Counted from the first letter of the stretch, positions 36,043-48,467 are shown. The stretch is DNA of 64,000 nucleotides from an uncultured Erysipelotrichaceae bacterium (GCA_947167125.1 CAMVGT010000005.1:18634-82633), one strand, 5' to 3'. Translations and numbers: made by a program. Notes: generated by a model not told the origin, from the letters alone.

Positions 36043-36414
36043 ATGACATATAAAGCCGGACAGATCGTGGAAGGAAAAGTAACCGGTATTCAGCCCTACG
36101 GCATCTTCGTGGCGCTGGACCTGAATACCAACGGGCTGATTCATATCTCGGAAATCAGCGACGGTTTCGTCAGAGATATCACCCGCTATGCGGCAGTCGG
36201 GGACACGATCCGTGTCAAGATCATTGATTTTGACGAAAAAACAAACCATGCCAAGCTGTCACTGAAGGCAATTGCGAGAACCCATTCCCGCAACCGCCGC
36301 AAAACCGTGACATACAAGGCATCGCTGCCGCCCATGAAAATCGGATTCCAGTCCATCGCCTCAAATATGAGCCAATGGATCCGCGAAGCGGAAAAGGACA
36401 TTCTGAAAAAGTGA
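36043..36414 (+). CDS. S1 RNA-binding domain protein (YugI/CvfD-like)
   Basis: Protein of 123 residues. An N-terminal S1 domain reads GQIVEGKVTGIQPYGIFVAL and LIHISEISDGFVRDI, ending AKLSLKAI. A basic linker (RTHSRNRRKTVTYK) and a short C-terminal helix follow. The size and plan match the general stress protein 13/CvfD group of Bacillota, which binds the ribosome or RNA. The frame is open further upstream but the promoter lies inside it, so ATG 36043 with GGCAGG upstream is chosen. Confidence 0.85.
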   Translation: MTYKAGQIVEGKVTGIQPYGIFVALDLNTNGLIHISEISDGFVRDITRYAAVGDTIRVKIIDFDEKTNHAKLSLKAIARTHSRNRRKTVTYKASLPPMKIGFQSIASNMSQWIREAEKDILKK

Positions 36415-36438
36415 ACCGCGCCAAAGCGGTTTTCTTTT
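36414..36438 (+). terminator. Terminator after the S1 gene
   Basis: AACCGC pairs with GCGGTT around 6 nt, followed by TTCTTTTT. Confidence 0.8.
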
Positions 36439-36473
36439 TGGCTCAATCCGGTAAAGACGCATATACCATAAAC

Positions 36474-36482
36474 TGATATAAT
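36474..36482 (+). promoter_or_regulatory. Extended -10 promoter of the phosphoesterase gene
   Basis: TGATATAAT, 20 bp before ATG 36503. Confidence 0.55.
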
Positions 36483-36502
36483 GGGTACTGCAGGTTTTGA
36501 AT

Positions 36503-37165
36503 ATGGCCGGAAGAACAATTGTAATGACAGACATCCATGGATGTTTCAGGGAATTTGAAAGACTGCTGGAGGCGGTTCATCTGGATCCGACAGAAGATAC
36601 TTTTGTATTCCTCGGGGACGCAATCGACCGCGGACCGGATGACTGGGATGTGGTGGAAATGCTTGCCCAGCTGAGATGGCTGATGGATGATGACCGCTTT
36701 ATCTGGCTGATGGGAAATCATGAAAAAAAGCTGATCGACAGCCATCCGAAAAAGAAAAAGCTTCCCCCGTATACAAAAAAGGACATTCTGTATTTTCTGC
36801 CGGTATTCCGTGAACTTCCGTATTATGCGGAAACGGAAGACTGCATTTTTGTGCATGCCGGCTACAGCATGAATCCGAAGAAGAATACCCTGAAACTGAT
36901 GACCGAGGACCGCTCGGTTCTCAGACGCAAGCGGAAATATTCCGGCAAGCTCTATATTGCCGGCCATTCGCCGATTGTCCATCCGCTCTATGTCGATCCC
37001 TACGGCAATATCACCAGGGCGGAAAGCGGCATGGACCTTCCCGAACACGGCGCAATCTTTATGGATACCGGCTGCTGCAATGGCGGCAGGCTGACTGCGA
37101 TGGTGATCAAGGACAGACAGATTCAGTTTGTCTCGGTCGCAAGCAGTCAGAATCCGGTTTTATGA
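36503..37165 (+). CDS. Metallophosphoesterase, PPP-type (bis-PNPase/PrpE-like)
   Basis: Calcineurin-like phosphoesterase of 220 residues. The metal-binding and catalytic set is complete: TDIHG (near residue 9), GDAIDRGP, GNHE, HAGYS and GHSP. The plan resembles serine/threonine protein phosphatases and the symmetrical Ap4A hydrolase group. Substrate uncertain. The ATG at 36503 has only a weak Shine-Dalgarno (CAGG). A GH1 gene follows after about 57 bp with its own likely promoter (TACAAT near 37170). Confidence 0.85.
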   Translation: MAGRTIVMTDIHGCFREFERLLEAVHLDPTEDTFVFLGDAIDRGPDDWDVVEMLAQLRWLMDDDRFIWLMGNHEKKLIDSHPKKKKLPPYTKKDILYFLPVFRELPYYAETEDCIFVHAGYSMNPKKNTLKLMTEDRSVLRRKRKYSGKLYIAGHSPIVHPLYVDPYGNITRAESGMDLPEHGAIFMDTGCCNGGRLTAMVIKDRQIQFVSVASSQNPVL

Positions 37166-37210
37166 GTTACAATAGAATTAAGCATTAACGGAAACAGTCA
37201 TAATCATTGA

Positions 37211-38698
<1,488 letters not shown>

Positions 38699-38710
38699 TC
38701 TGACTCTGAA

Positions 38711-38737
38711 GAGGGCGCGCATGCGCTCTCTTTTTTT
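38711..38737 (+). terminator. Terminator after the first GH1 gene
   Basis: GAGGGCGC pairs with GCGCTCTC around GCAT, followed by TTTTTTT. Confidence 0.85.
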
Positions 38738-38749
38738 CGTCTGCTCATG

Positions 38750-38781
38750 AAAAAAGGACTCCGCTTCTGCGGAATCCTTCG
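38750..38781 (-). terminator. Terminator after the flavodiiron gene
   Basis: On the minus strand AAGGATTCCGC pairs with GCGGAGTCCTT around AGAA, followed by TTTT. Confidence 0.85.
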
Positions 38782-38791
38782 GGCTGAAATA

Positions 38792-40825
38792 TTACTGCTC
38801 AGCCGGTTCGAAATCGTCTCTTCCGTGCTTGCAGATGGGGCACTGATAATCAGCGGGGAGCTCATCGCCTTCAAACGGTTCAAAGTAGCCGCAGATCTTG
38901 CAGATGAATCCCTTTTTCTTTGTGACGGTCACAGCCGGTACATATTCAAACGCATCCTTGCCGTGCTTGCAGAGCGGACATACATAATCATCCGGCAGAT
39001 CATGTCCTTCGACAAAGTATCCGCAGATGGTGCATCTCCAGCCTTCCTTCTGCTCATCGGCAGCCGGCTGTTTCTTCGGCTTGATGTGGGCATGGTAGTA
39101 AGCATAGGTTGCGCTCGGCGCATTGGAGAGAACCTTTGCCTCAGTGACATTGGCAATGAACAGGGTGGAAACACCGAGATCGATTGCCTGAATGACTTCG
39201 CATCCGAATACAGCATTTGTAAACTGCGGGATATAGCGGATGCCGTTTGCCAGTCTGTCATTGTATGTGACATCCGCAAACTTGTCGGTATCTCTTCCGG
39301 ACTGGAATCCGAAATGCTTGAAGAGATCGAACGGCGCGTCTTCTGTCAGAACGGAAACGTTGAACTTTCCGGCCTTCTTGATGATGTCGGCTGTGTTGTT
39401 TTTGTTAATTACGGATACAGCGACTTTCTTCAGATCGCCTTCGGAAACCTGGGCGGCACTGTTGATGACGCATCCGTAGTCTTTGCCGTCAAGCTGCGAA
39501 GTCAGAATCTCAAGGCCATAGCTGAATTTGAAGAAGGCAGTCGGATCGACGTCTGCTTCCGCTTTGACAACCGGTGCCGGTGCAGCAGCCTGAGCAGGTG
39601 CTTCTTCCTTCTTTGCGAAATAACCCGGATTGATATCCATCGCGATGGCGTCAGCCAGTGCGTCAAGTTCAGCAAGTGTGCCTTCCTTGACAGCGGATTT
39701 GATTGTGACAGGTTCCTGGATGAATTCTGTGCCCGGCAGTTTGGCAAGAAGCTCTTTCATGAGCTTGCCGCTCATCGGACCCCAGGATCCGTTTTCAAGA
39801 AGGGCAACCTTGCGGTTCTTCAGGGAGTGGGCAACGATGTCATGGAGCAGATTTTCCATGGTGACAAAGATGCCTGCGTTATATGTTGTGGCCGCAAAGA
39901 CAAGGTGTGAATTGCGGAATGCGCTTGCGACGATATAGCTTGCCGGAATGACGGATGTGTCGAACATCTCAACCGGTACGCCGCGGTCGGACAGCTTGCC
40001 GGCCAGGATGTTTGCCATATTCTCTGTATGGCCGTATACGCTTGCGTAGGCAAGGCAGACGCCTTTGACTTCCGGTGTATAGGTGCTCCACTGATTGTAT
40101 TTCTCAAGGAAGTCGCCGAAATGCTTTCTCCACACAAAGCCATGCAGAGGGCAGACATATTTAATGTCGAGCGCAGCTGCTTTCTTCAGAACCATCTGAA
40201 CCTGCGGACCGTATTTGCCGACGATGTTTGTGTAGTATCTTCTTGCCTCATCGAGCCAGTCGTGCATGAAGTCAACTTCATCCGCGAAGATTCTGCCGTT
40301 CAATGCGCCGAATGTGCCGAACGCGTCAGCGGTGAAGAGGATGCCGTCTGTTTTGTCATAGGACATCATGACCTCAGGCCAATGGACCATCGGTGCGTTG
40401 ATGAATGTCAGTTCATGTTTTCCGGTATTGAGGACATCGCCTTCCTTGACAACCTGAATTCTGTCATTCATGTCATAATCGAAATACTGCGCCAGCATCG
40501 TCTTGATTTTCGCGTTGCAGATGATGGCTGTATCGGGATATCTGTAAATCAGATCTTCGATGGTTGCCGCATGGTCCGGTTCCATGTGATGGATGACCAG
40601 ATAGTCCAGTTTTCTGCCGTTCAGACCGTATGCCACATTGTCAAAGAATGTATGGGCAACAGCCTTGTCGACTGTATCGAACAGAACAGTCTTTTCATCC
40701 AGAAGCAGATAGGAGTTGTAGGAGACGCCGTTGGGAACGCCGTAGACGCCTTCAAAACAAGAAAGTCTTCTGTCATCAGCGCCTGTCCAGATCAGGTCGC
40801 TGAGGATTTGCTTAGTGCAATGCAT
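38792..40825 (-). CDS. Flavodiiron protein fused to flavin reductase and two rubredoxins
   Basis: Reduces O2 (or NO) to protect an anaerobe. The 677 residues hold four parts in order: a metallo-beta-lactamase-like diiron domain (ligands in HHMEPDHAATIED and LHGFVW), a flavodoxin domain (YASVYGHTENMA), a flavin-reductase-like domain (FKFSYGLEILTSQLDGKDYG), and two rubredoxin domains at about 596-630 and 640-677 (CTICGYF..CPLCKHG and CKICGYF..CPICKHG). The rubredoxins would bring electrons in. ATG 40825 follows GGAGGT. The double rubredoxin tail after a reductase domain is uncommon. It stands alone on this strand. Confidence 0.92.
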   Translation of the reverse strand: MHCTKQILSDLIWTGADDRRLSCFEGVYGVPNGVSYNSYLLLDEKTVLFDTVDKAVAHTFFDNVAYGLNGRKLDYLVIHHMEPDHAATIEDLIYRYPDTAIICNAKIKTMLAQYFDYDMNDRIQVVKEGDVLNTGKHELTFINAPMVHWPEVMMSYDKTDGILFTADAFGTFGALNGRIFADEVDFMHDWLDEARRYYTNIVGKYGPQVQMVLKKAAALDIKYVCPLHGFVWRKHFGDFLEKYNQWSTYTPEVKGVCLAYASVYGHTENMANILAGKLSDRGVPVEMFDTSVIPASYIVASAFRNSHLVFAATTYNAGIFVTMENLLHDIVAHSLKNRKVALLENGSWGPMSGKLMKELLAKLPGTEFIQEPVTIKSAVKEGTLAELDALADAIAMDINPGYFAKKEEAPAQAAAPAPVVKAEADVDPTAFFKFSYGLEILTSQLDGKDYGCVINSAAQVSEGDLKKVAVSVINKNNTADIIKKAGKFNVSVLTEDAPFDLFKHFGFQSGRDTDKFADVTYNDRLANGIRYIPQFTNAVFGCEVIQAIDLGVSTLFIANVTEAKVLSNAPSATYAYYHAHIKPKKQPAADEQKEGWRCTICGYFVEGHDLPDDYVCPLCKHGKDAFEYVPAVTVTKKKGFICKICGYFEPFEGDELPADYQCPICKHGRDDFEPAEQ

Positions 40826-40954
40826 GATGATTACCTCCAATATTTCCTGTATATGAATTGTACTTTATTTTCCGCACGGTGATAACAGGATTGAATGAAA
40901 ATCAGATGAATATCCGCATCATCAGAAAACGATAATTCTGCTAGAATTGCATTG

Positions 40955-41749
40955 ATGCTTTACAGGGAAGAAAAATATCTGAGTGCCGCTCTGAAACTGC
41001 TGGAAAAATGGATACCGTCTCCGCCGGCCGTCATGATGGAAAAATGGAAGGGGCAGAGTGAGGATGAGGCTGACTGGAATGTGGAGGAGGCTGCCGGCGG
41101 GCTGGTCTTCTGCATTTTCGGATGGCCGGAAACAGACAGCGAGCGCTGCGTGCTTCTTGTCTATGATGAACAGATGCGTGTGATTGCGGATGCGTCCGCA
41201 GTACACTGCAGTGTTTCCGCTCTGCTTGGATCATCAAAGCTTTATGATGAACTCAGTGAGGAAAGCGACTGGATGTATCTTGAGCACTATACGCTCTGCG
41301 GCTATATGTTTCCTCAATATGAATATCCTTTCTGTCTGCAGGGAAAAGCTGTGAAAGAGAAGGGGGAAGCACTGCTGTTTTCTTCTCTTTATGTAACAGG
41401 GTCATACCGCAGAAGAGGGATCTTTACAGTCATGATCCAGATGATGCGGGATTTCGCGCTGCGCAGATCAAGCGGAAATACAGAACTGTATTCCGTTATT
41501 TCCCTGGATCCGGACATCGCCGTATACGGTCCTGACGCAAAGGATGAACCGTATTACTATTCCTTTGAAAAGGATGAACCCGTCAGGCAGCTGAACGCGA
41601 TGATTCTTGAAAAAGCAGGCTTTGATGTGCTGCGTCTTGAAGAAACAGAAGAGGATCCGGAAGCCGATGGCACAAAGCTGTGGTTTGCGGTGAAAAAGGA
41701 AAATGATCTGATTGTCGACGTTCAGGAAAAGCAGATTCAGAAAAACTGA
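40955..41749 (+). CDS. GNAT-fold protein, function unknown
   Basis: Protein of 264 residues. The acetyl-CoA site is suggested by LYVTGSYRRRGIFTVMIQMM (about 147-166). The regions before and after (EYPFCLQGKAVKEKG; YGPDAKDEPYYYSFEKDE) are not recognised. TGCTAGAAT ends 7 nt before the ATG, so the mRNA may lack a leader. Convergent with no neighbour; a hairpin terminator follows. Acceptor substrate unknown. Confidence 0.7.
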   Translation: MLYREEKYLSAALKLLEKWIPSPPAVMMEKWKGQSEDEADWNVEEAAGGLVFCIFGWPETDSERCVLLVYDEQMRVIADASAVHCSVSALLGSSKLYDELSEESDWMYLEHYTLCGYMFPQYEYPFCLQGKAVKEKGEALLFSSLYVTGSYRRRGIFTVMIQMMRDFALRRSSGNTELYSVISLDPDIAVYGPDAKDEPYYYSFEKDEPVRQLNAMILEKAGFDVLRLEETEEDPEADGTKLWFAVKKENDLIVDVQEKQIQKN

Positions 41750-43333
<1,584 letters not shown>

Positions 43334-43352
43334 AATCATTGATTGATGAAAG

Positions 43353-43376
43353 CAGCGGCAGAAATGCCGCTGTTTT
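43353..43376 (+). terminator. Terminator after the second GH1 gene
   Basis: CAGCGGCA pairs with TGCCGCTG around GAAA, followed by TTTT. Confidence 0.85.
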
Positions 43377-43434
43377 AATATCTGCTGATTTCGCAATAGT
43401 TTCACAGCCGTTCAAGCGGAACATGGAACGGTTA

Positions 43435-43443
43435 TGCTATAAT
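43435..43443 (+). promoter_or_regulatory. Extended -10 promoter of cdaA
   Basis: TGCTATAAT. The in-frame ATG at 43442 overlaps this box, so it cannot be the start for transcripts made here. Confidence 0.6.
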
Positions 43444-43462
43444 GGGATGGTTAAACAAAGGG

Positions 43463-44857
43463 GTGATTACTCTGTCGGCTTATAACCTGAATATTACATT
43501 TGAAAACATCCGGACGGTAACCGTGATGTTTCTGGATATTTTTATACTCTGGCTGATTATCTATTACGCGCTGCGGATTATCCGCAACAACACGAGAACA
43601 ATCCAGATTTTTAAAGGTGTTCTGTTTGTCATTGTCATTGACGGACTTGCGAAGTTCTTCGGTCTCAAGACGCTGCAGTACCTTGCGGATATGTTTCTGA
43701 ACTGGGGATTCCTCGCGATTATTCTGATTTTCCAGCCGGAATTCCGTTCCCTTCTGGAGCGGATGGGAAAATCCAATGTGCTTTCGAGAATTACCACACT
43801 GACCGGGGATGAAAAGGAACATCTGGTCGATCAGATCGTAACCGCGGTGATGTTATTAAGCGCGGATCAGACCGGTGCCCTGATTTCCATCGAGCAGTCC
43901 CATTCCCTGGAGGATTATATCCAGACCGGCACCCGCATGAATTCCGATGTGACAGCGGAACTGCTCACATCCATCTTTGTCACCACAACACCGCTTCATG
44001 ACGGTGCCGTCATTATCCAGGGTGACAAGATCGCCTGCGCGTCCGCTTATTTCCCGCCGACCAATATGGATCTGCCTTCCCGCTACGGCGCAAGGCACAG
44101 GGCGGCGATCGGAATCAGTGAAATATCCGATGCCGTAACAATTGTTGTTTCAGAAGAAACCGGCAATGTTTCAATTACCCAGAGCGGACAGATTATTCCA
44201 GTGAACAGACAGCAGCTCAGGGATTACCTGATGCGTGTAATCTGCGGCGAAGTGACCGAACTGCACAGCGCTCCGGCAGGATACCGTTCCACCGTGATTT
44301 CCGAAGAGAAGAATACCGGCGCAAAGCGCGGCAGAGTTTTAAGCAAGCTCGCAATCAAGAAACAGAACGCTCCGGTCAGCGAAAAGATCGAAGCGGAAGA
44401 AGTCAGGCCTGCGGAAAACGCACCGGCTCCGGAACCCGTGAATGAACCGGAACCTGAACCGGTATCCGAACCGCAGATGACTGCTGATGAACAGGCGGAA
44501 GCGGCTGAAATGAAGCTGCCTCACCGCAAGGCGATGGCAAAGCCGAGCTATCCGAGCAGAAAACCTGCAGAGACAGTCACGGAAGAACCGCAGCCTGAAG
44601 AAGAAACTGTTTATGAAGCACCAAGACGCATGACGGCGGAAGAAGTCAAGGCGGCAAGGGAAGCCTCCCGTCAGCAGTACTCCCGCGTCATCCGCGATAC
44701 CGATGATGAAAAGTATGATACAGCCATGCTGGACATCTCCAAAATCGTCGGATTCAAAGATGAACTGAATGAGACATTCGAGATGGTTGACATGATGCCG
44801 GATGATACCGGCAGCCGCAGAACCTCCGGAAACAGGGAAGGAGGCACAAATGACTGA
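43463..44857 (+). CDS. cdaA: CdaA, diadenylate cyclase with long C-terminal tail
   Basis: Makes c-di-AMP from two ATP at the membrane. Three N-terminal helices precede the DAC domain, whose catalytic motifs DGAVII and RHRAAIG are present. About 190 residues follow the domain, where typical CdaA of about 273 residues ends: a Glu/Pro-rich region with PEP repeats (EPEPEPVSEPQ) and charged helices. Start choice is open: GTG 43463 is taken, but CTG at 43472 has a far better Shine-Dalgarno (GGGGTGAT at the right spacing). The gene overlaps cdaR by 8 bp. Confidence 0.92.
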   Translation: MITLSAYNLNITFENIRTVTVMFLDIFILWLIIYYALRIIRNNTRTIQIFKGVLFVIVIDGLAKFFGLKTLQYLADMFLNWGFLAIILIFQPEFRSLLERMGKSNVLSRITTLTGDEKEHLVDQIVTAVMLLSADQTGALISIEQSHSLEDYIQTGTRMNSDVTAELLTSIFVTTTPLHDGAVIIQGDKIACASAYFPPTNMDLPSRYGARHRAAIGISEISDAVTIVVSEETGNVSITQSGQIIPVNRQQLRDYLMRVICGEVTELHSAPAGYRSTVISEEKNTGAKRGRVLSKLAIKKQNAPVSEKIEAEEVRPAENAPAPEPVNEPEPEPVSEPQMTADEQAEAAEMKLPHRKAMAKPSYPSRKPAETVTEEPQPEEETVYEAPRRMTAEEVKAAREASRQQYSRVIRDTDDEKYDTAMLDISKIVGFKDELNETFEMVDMMPDDTGSRRTSGNREGGTND

Positions 44858-46289
44858 TCAGGAAAAGAACAGGTATCTCGAAGACAGTGAAGAGCTGATC
44901 ACCGAAGAAAGCGAGAATAAAACCGAGCTTGCCAAAAAGATCGGCGAGCAGTCACGGAAAATGGCGAAGTCCTACCAGCATCTTGAAGACGGTGTTCTCC
45001 GTACAATCCGCTGGTTCTCAACCTTTATCGACCGTGTTCTCTTCAACCGCAAATACGGCCAGCTGGTAGCTCTTGTACTGGCAATTCTGCTGTATGTGGT
45101 TGTCAACTACAACTCCATGGCTTCGGTCTACACATCCTCCCTGCGTTCGACAAGATCGCTGGATGATGTGGCAGTGACCGCAAGATACAACAACGATACA
45201 TTCGAACTGAGCGGCCTTCCCGAAACAGCCGATATCTATATCACCGGCGAAGCCGCCAATGTCATCAACGCGGTTGCCGGCGGCGGAAATGTCGTTGCCG
45301 ACCTGGAAGGTCTGACCGAAGGTTCGCATGAAGTCAGACTGACCGGCGAAGGATTCGGTGACAGCGTTACTGTTGTTGTCGATCCGACAACAGTCAATGT
45401 CACCCTCAAAAAGAAAACAACCCAGCAGTTTGATCTGTCATGGGACTTCATCAACAGAGACAAGATGGAATCTGTCTATACAGTCGGAACACCGGTCTTT
45501 GACTACACGAAAGTCAATGTCCGTGCTTCGCGCGATACGCTCGATACCATCGCGTTTGTCAAAGCGCTGATCGATGTCGGCGGAAAAGCGGCCGACTTTG
45601 AACAGGATGCCAGACTGATTGCTTATGATGCCAGCGGCAAGCCTGTAACAGCGGACATCGTTCCGGATACGGTACATGTGAGTGTCGCAGTTTCCTCCCC
45701 GAACCGGACCGTTCCGATTGAGGTTCAGGTATCCGGCGATGTGCCTGATGGAAAGGCGATTGAATCCATTACAACCGATCAGCAGACCGTCACGATCTAT
45801 GGACCTGAGACGGTTCTCAGCGGAATCGAAAAGGTTGTCGTTATTCTCAATGCGTCAACGATCACAAAGGATTCCACAGTCCTGAGACCGATCGTTCTGC
45901 CGGCCGGAGTCAACAGCTCCAACATCAACCAGATCACAATGAATGTGGCACTGGGAGAAGGCGTGACCAAGACGATTGAGAACGTGCCGATCAACTACCG
46001 CAACAATGTCAACAACTACAAGGCGTCCCAGCCGGAAAACAAGACGACAACGTCTGTAACGGTATTCGGAACGCAGGCAAATGTGGATCAGGTTACGGTT
46101 GATGACATCAATGTCTATGTTGATATGAAAGACGCGATGCCCGGTCTGCAGGAATTCCAGCTGTTCGTTGACCAGGCTCCCAACATGCTTGTCAAATATG
46201 CCCTGACCGAATCTGTCTATGAGCTGAATGTCCTGGGTGAAACCAACCCGGAAACAGAAGAAGGCGGAGGAAGCTCAAACAACGGCTGA
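44850..46289 (+). CDS. cdaR: CdaR, YbbR-domain regulator of CdaA
   Basis: Membrane-anchored regulator of c-di-AMP synthesis, 479 residues. One helix (about 70-88, LVALVLAILLYVVVNYNS) is followed by a long extracytoplasmic part with several YbbR repeats, seen as repeated blocks like DPTTVNVTLKKKTT and VPIEVQVSGDVPDG. It ends with a Gly/Ser/Asn-rich stretch. GAAGGAGG precedes ATG 44850 within the end of cdaA. glmM, often third in this operon, is absent; a terminator follows. Confidence 0.92.
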   Translation: MTDQEKNRYLEDSEELITEESENKTELAKKIGEQSRKMAKSYQHLEDGVLRTIRWFSTFIDRVLFNRKYGQLVALVLAILLYVVVNYNSMASVYTSSLRSTRSLDDVAVTARYNNDTFELSGLPETADIYITGEAANVINAVAGGGNVVADLEGLTEGSHEVRLTGEGFGDSVTVVVDPTTVNVTLKKKTTQQFDLSWDFINRDKMESVYTVGTPVFDYTKVNVRASRDTLDTIAFVKALIDVGGKAADFEQDARLIAYDASGKPVTADIVPDTVHVSVAVSSPNRTVPIEVQVSGDVPDGKAIESITTDQQTVTIYGPETVLSGIEKVVVILNASTITKDSTVLRPIVLPAGVNSSNINQITMNVALGEGVTKTIENVPINYRNNVNNYKASQPENKTTTSVTVFGTQANVDQVTVDDINVYVDMKDAMPGLQEFQLFVDQAPNMLVKYALTESVYELNVLGETNPETEEGGGSSNNG

Positions 46290-46305
46290 TCATGAAACGG
46301 CGAAG

Positions 46306-46331
46306 AAGGATATCCGCGGATATCCTTTTTT
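46306..46331 (+). terminator. Terminator after cdaR
   Basis: AAGGATATCC, GC, GGATATCCTT, then TTTT. Confidence 0.9.
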
Positions 46332-46361
46332 GATAAGATCCGCAATGACAAAGTCAGTTCA

Positions 46362-46370
46362 TGCTAAAAT
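46362..46370 (+). promoter_or_regulatory. Extended -10 promoter of the two-component system
   Basis: TGCTAAAAT, 16 bp before ATG 46387. Confidence 0.55.
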
Positions 46371-46386
46371 AAAAACGGTGATGATT

Positions 46387-47046
46387 ATGAAAAAAGTAAT
46401 TGGTATTGTTGAGGATGAAAAAGATCTTAACGAACTTGTAAAAAGATATCTTGAAAAAGAAGGATATGAGGTCCGCTCATATCTGACATTTGATGAAGCG
46501 TCCGCCCATACAGCGGATGACGATGTGCATCTGTGGGTGCTGGATATCATGCTCGGATCCAAGTCCGGATTCGACCTGATTGAACAGATCCGCTCCTATG
46601 CGCCGGAAGTGCCGGTCATCTTCATGTCTGCCCGCGACAAGGAATTTGACCGCATCATCGGTCTGGAAAAGGGAAGCGATGACTATATCACAAAGCCCTT
46701 TTCGCCAAAGGAACTGGTGCTGCGCATCAACAACATCATCCGCCGTACCTACCGCGATGATAACCAGAAGGTTTCCGTCGACGGCTATGAGATTGATGAA
46801 GTGCAGAGAACGGTCAGCGAAGGAAACAACCAGATTGATCTCACAACCAAGGAGTTCGATCTATTGATGCTGTTTGTCAATAACCGCGGCACTGCTTTCC
46901 CGCGTGAACAGATCCTCGGAAAAGTCTGGGAAGAAAACTATTACGGCAGCGACCGTGTTGTGGATGACACATTGAGAAGGCTCAGAAAGAAGATGCCCAA
47001 TCTTTCCATCCATACCATTTACGGATTCGGATACAGGCTCGGCTGA
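46387..47046 (+). CDS. OmpR/PhoB-family response regulator
   Basis: DNA-binding regulator of 219 residues. The receiver domain has the acidic pocket VEDE (residues 8-11), phospho-acceptor D53 in VLDIMLG, and the TKPF lysine. The C-terminal winged helix contains LTTKEFDLLMLFVNN and YGFGYRLG. ATG 46381, two codons earlier, is a possible alternative. It overlaps the kinase gene by one base. Signal and target genes cannot be deduced. Confidence 0.93.
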   Translation: MKKVIGIVEDEKDLNELVKRYLEKEGYEVRSYLTFDEASAHTADDDVHLWVLDIMLGSKSGFDLIEQIRSYAPEVPVIFMSARDKEFDRIIGLEKGSDDYITKPFSPKELVLRINNIIRRTYRDDNQKVSVDGYEIDEVQRTVSEGNNQIDLTTKEFDLLMLFVNNRGTAFPREQILGKVWEENYYGSDRVVDDTLRRLRKKMPNLSIHTIYGFGYRLG

Positions 47047-48458
47047 TGAAGCGGATGAGAATGTGGCTGCGGGAGCTTTCGCTCACCCAGCAGCTGCTGA
47101 CAATTGTCTTCCTGTTTATTGTGATTTTCGCGGCGTTTGTTTTCATATTCCTTTCGCCGTCCATCGACCGCTTTGCGGAAACGGAAATGTACCGCATTCT
47201 TCATAATTCGCAGTCAACACTGATCTCCTATATGGAGGATCATCCGCTGACTTTCCCGAATTATGAAATCAATCCGGATGTGGATGAATATCTCTATGTG
47301 CCAAGTTCCGGCCGCTTTGTGTCATCCGGCGGAAAGAAGATTGATCCGGCGCTGCGCGATGAGATTCTGGAAATCGCGAAGACGGATATTGTCGGTATCG
47401 CGGATGAAAAGATCCAGATCAGTCCGGATGATTCGGAAGCCTATACGGAATATCTTTACAGCGTGACAAGACTCAATGACGGAACCTTCCTGGTTTCCGT
47501 CATGGCGGATTCCTACCGCATGCAGTTTCAGCGCTCGCTTGTCAACAGCGTTGTCATGCTCAACCTGCTGTTTGTCAGTATTCTCTTCCTGTTTTTGATG
47601 CTGTGGGTCGGAACTCTGATCATTCCGCTTGCACAGATCAAAAACTATGTCACTAAGCTGAAAAATGATGATCCGGATGCCTCATTAAGCATCCGCAGAC
47701 ATGATGAAATCGGTGAGGTTGCCGACGCGCTTGTGGAAATGGCGGATGATCTTTCCAGACAGAACAGGGAAAAGGAAGAAATGATTCAGAATATTTCCCA
47801 TGACCTCAAAACGCCGATTGCGACCATCAAATCCTATGGCGAAGCGATCAAGGACGGCATCTATCCGTATGAAACACTGGAGAAGTCCGTCGATGTGATT
47901 ATCGAGCATGCGGACAGGCTGGAGAAAAAAGTCTACAGCCTGATCCTGCTGAACAAGATGGGCTACCTTCTGGATGATTGCGAAGAAGGTGAAAATCTGA
48001 ATATGGCGGATGTCATTGACATGGTACTGATGTCACTCAAAGTCATCCGTCCGGAAATCGAATTCATCCGTGAAATTGACAGCGGTGTCTGTTTCCATGG
48101 CGAAGAGGAACCCTGGCGCATTGTTGTCGAAAACCTGATCGACAACGCCCTGCGCTATGCGAAAAGCTATATCCGAATCACGCTTCATGACGGTGAACTG
48201 TGCGTGATCAATGACGGTTCCAAGATTGACAGCGAACTGGCTGAAAAGCTGTTCCACCCGTATGAAAAGGGCACGGACGGCAAGTTCGGTCTTGGTCTTT
48301 CCATTGTCTACCGTGTGGTTACAACCTATGGATACAGGGTCAGCGCGGAGAATCTTCCGGAAGGCGTCTGTTTCCGGATCAGCCGTGATTCGCAGAAAAA
48401 AGAGCGCACCCGCAGAAGCGAAAGAAGGAAAAAAGAGAAAAAAAAGGAAAAGCGATAA
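47046..48458 (+). CDS. Sensor histidine kinase with basic C-terminal tail
   Basis: Partner of the preceding regulator, 470 residues. Two helices (about 15-37 and 168-193) flank an extracytoplasmic sensor region of about 130 residues. HAMP (about 195-240), HisKA with H252 in NISHDLKTPIAT, and the ATPase domain with N-box DNALRYAK and G-box KFGLGLSIVYRV follow. The last 30 residues are almost all Lys, Arg, Glu and Ser, unusual for a kinase and likely to stay near the membrane or nucleic acid. A terminator follows. Confidence 0.93.
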   Translation: MKRMRMWLRELSLTQQLLTIVFLFIVIFAAFVFIFLSPSIDRFAETEMYRILHNSQSTLISYMEDHPLTFPNYEINPDVDEYLYVPSSGRFVSSGGKKIDPALRDEILEIAKTDIVGIADEKIQISPDDSEAYTEYLYSVTRLNDGTFLVSVMADSYRMQFQRSLVNSVVMLNLLFVSILFLFLMLWVGTLIIPLAQIKNYVTKLKNDDPDASLSIRRHDEIGEVADALVEMADDLSRQNREKEEMIQNISHDLKTPIATIKSYGEAIKDGIYPYETLEKSVDVIIEHADRLEKKVYSLILLNKMGYLLDDCEEGENLNMADVIDMVLMSLKVIRPEIEFIREIDSGVCFHGEEEPWRIVVENLIDNALRYAKSYIRITLHDGELCVINDGSKIDSELAEKLFHPYEKGTDGKFGLGLSIVYRVVTTYGYRVSAENLPEGVCFRISRDSQKKERTRRSERRKKEKKKEKR

Positions 48459-48467
48459 GAAGGATCA

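Noticed and set aside
43442..43444. ATG 43442 as the start of cdaA
   Set aside because: It overlaps the TATAAT box, so transcripts from that promoter would not contain it.
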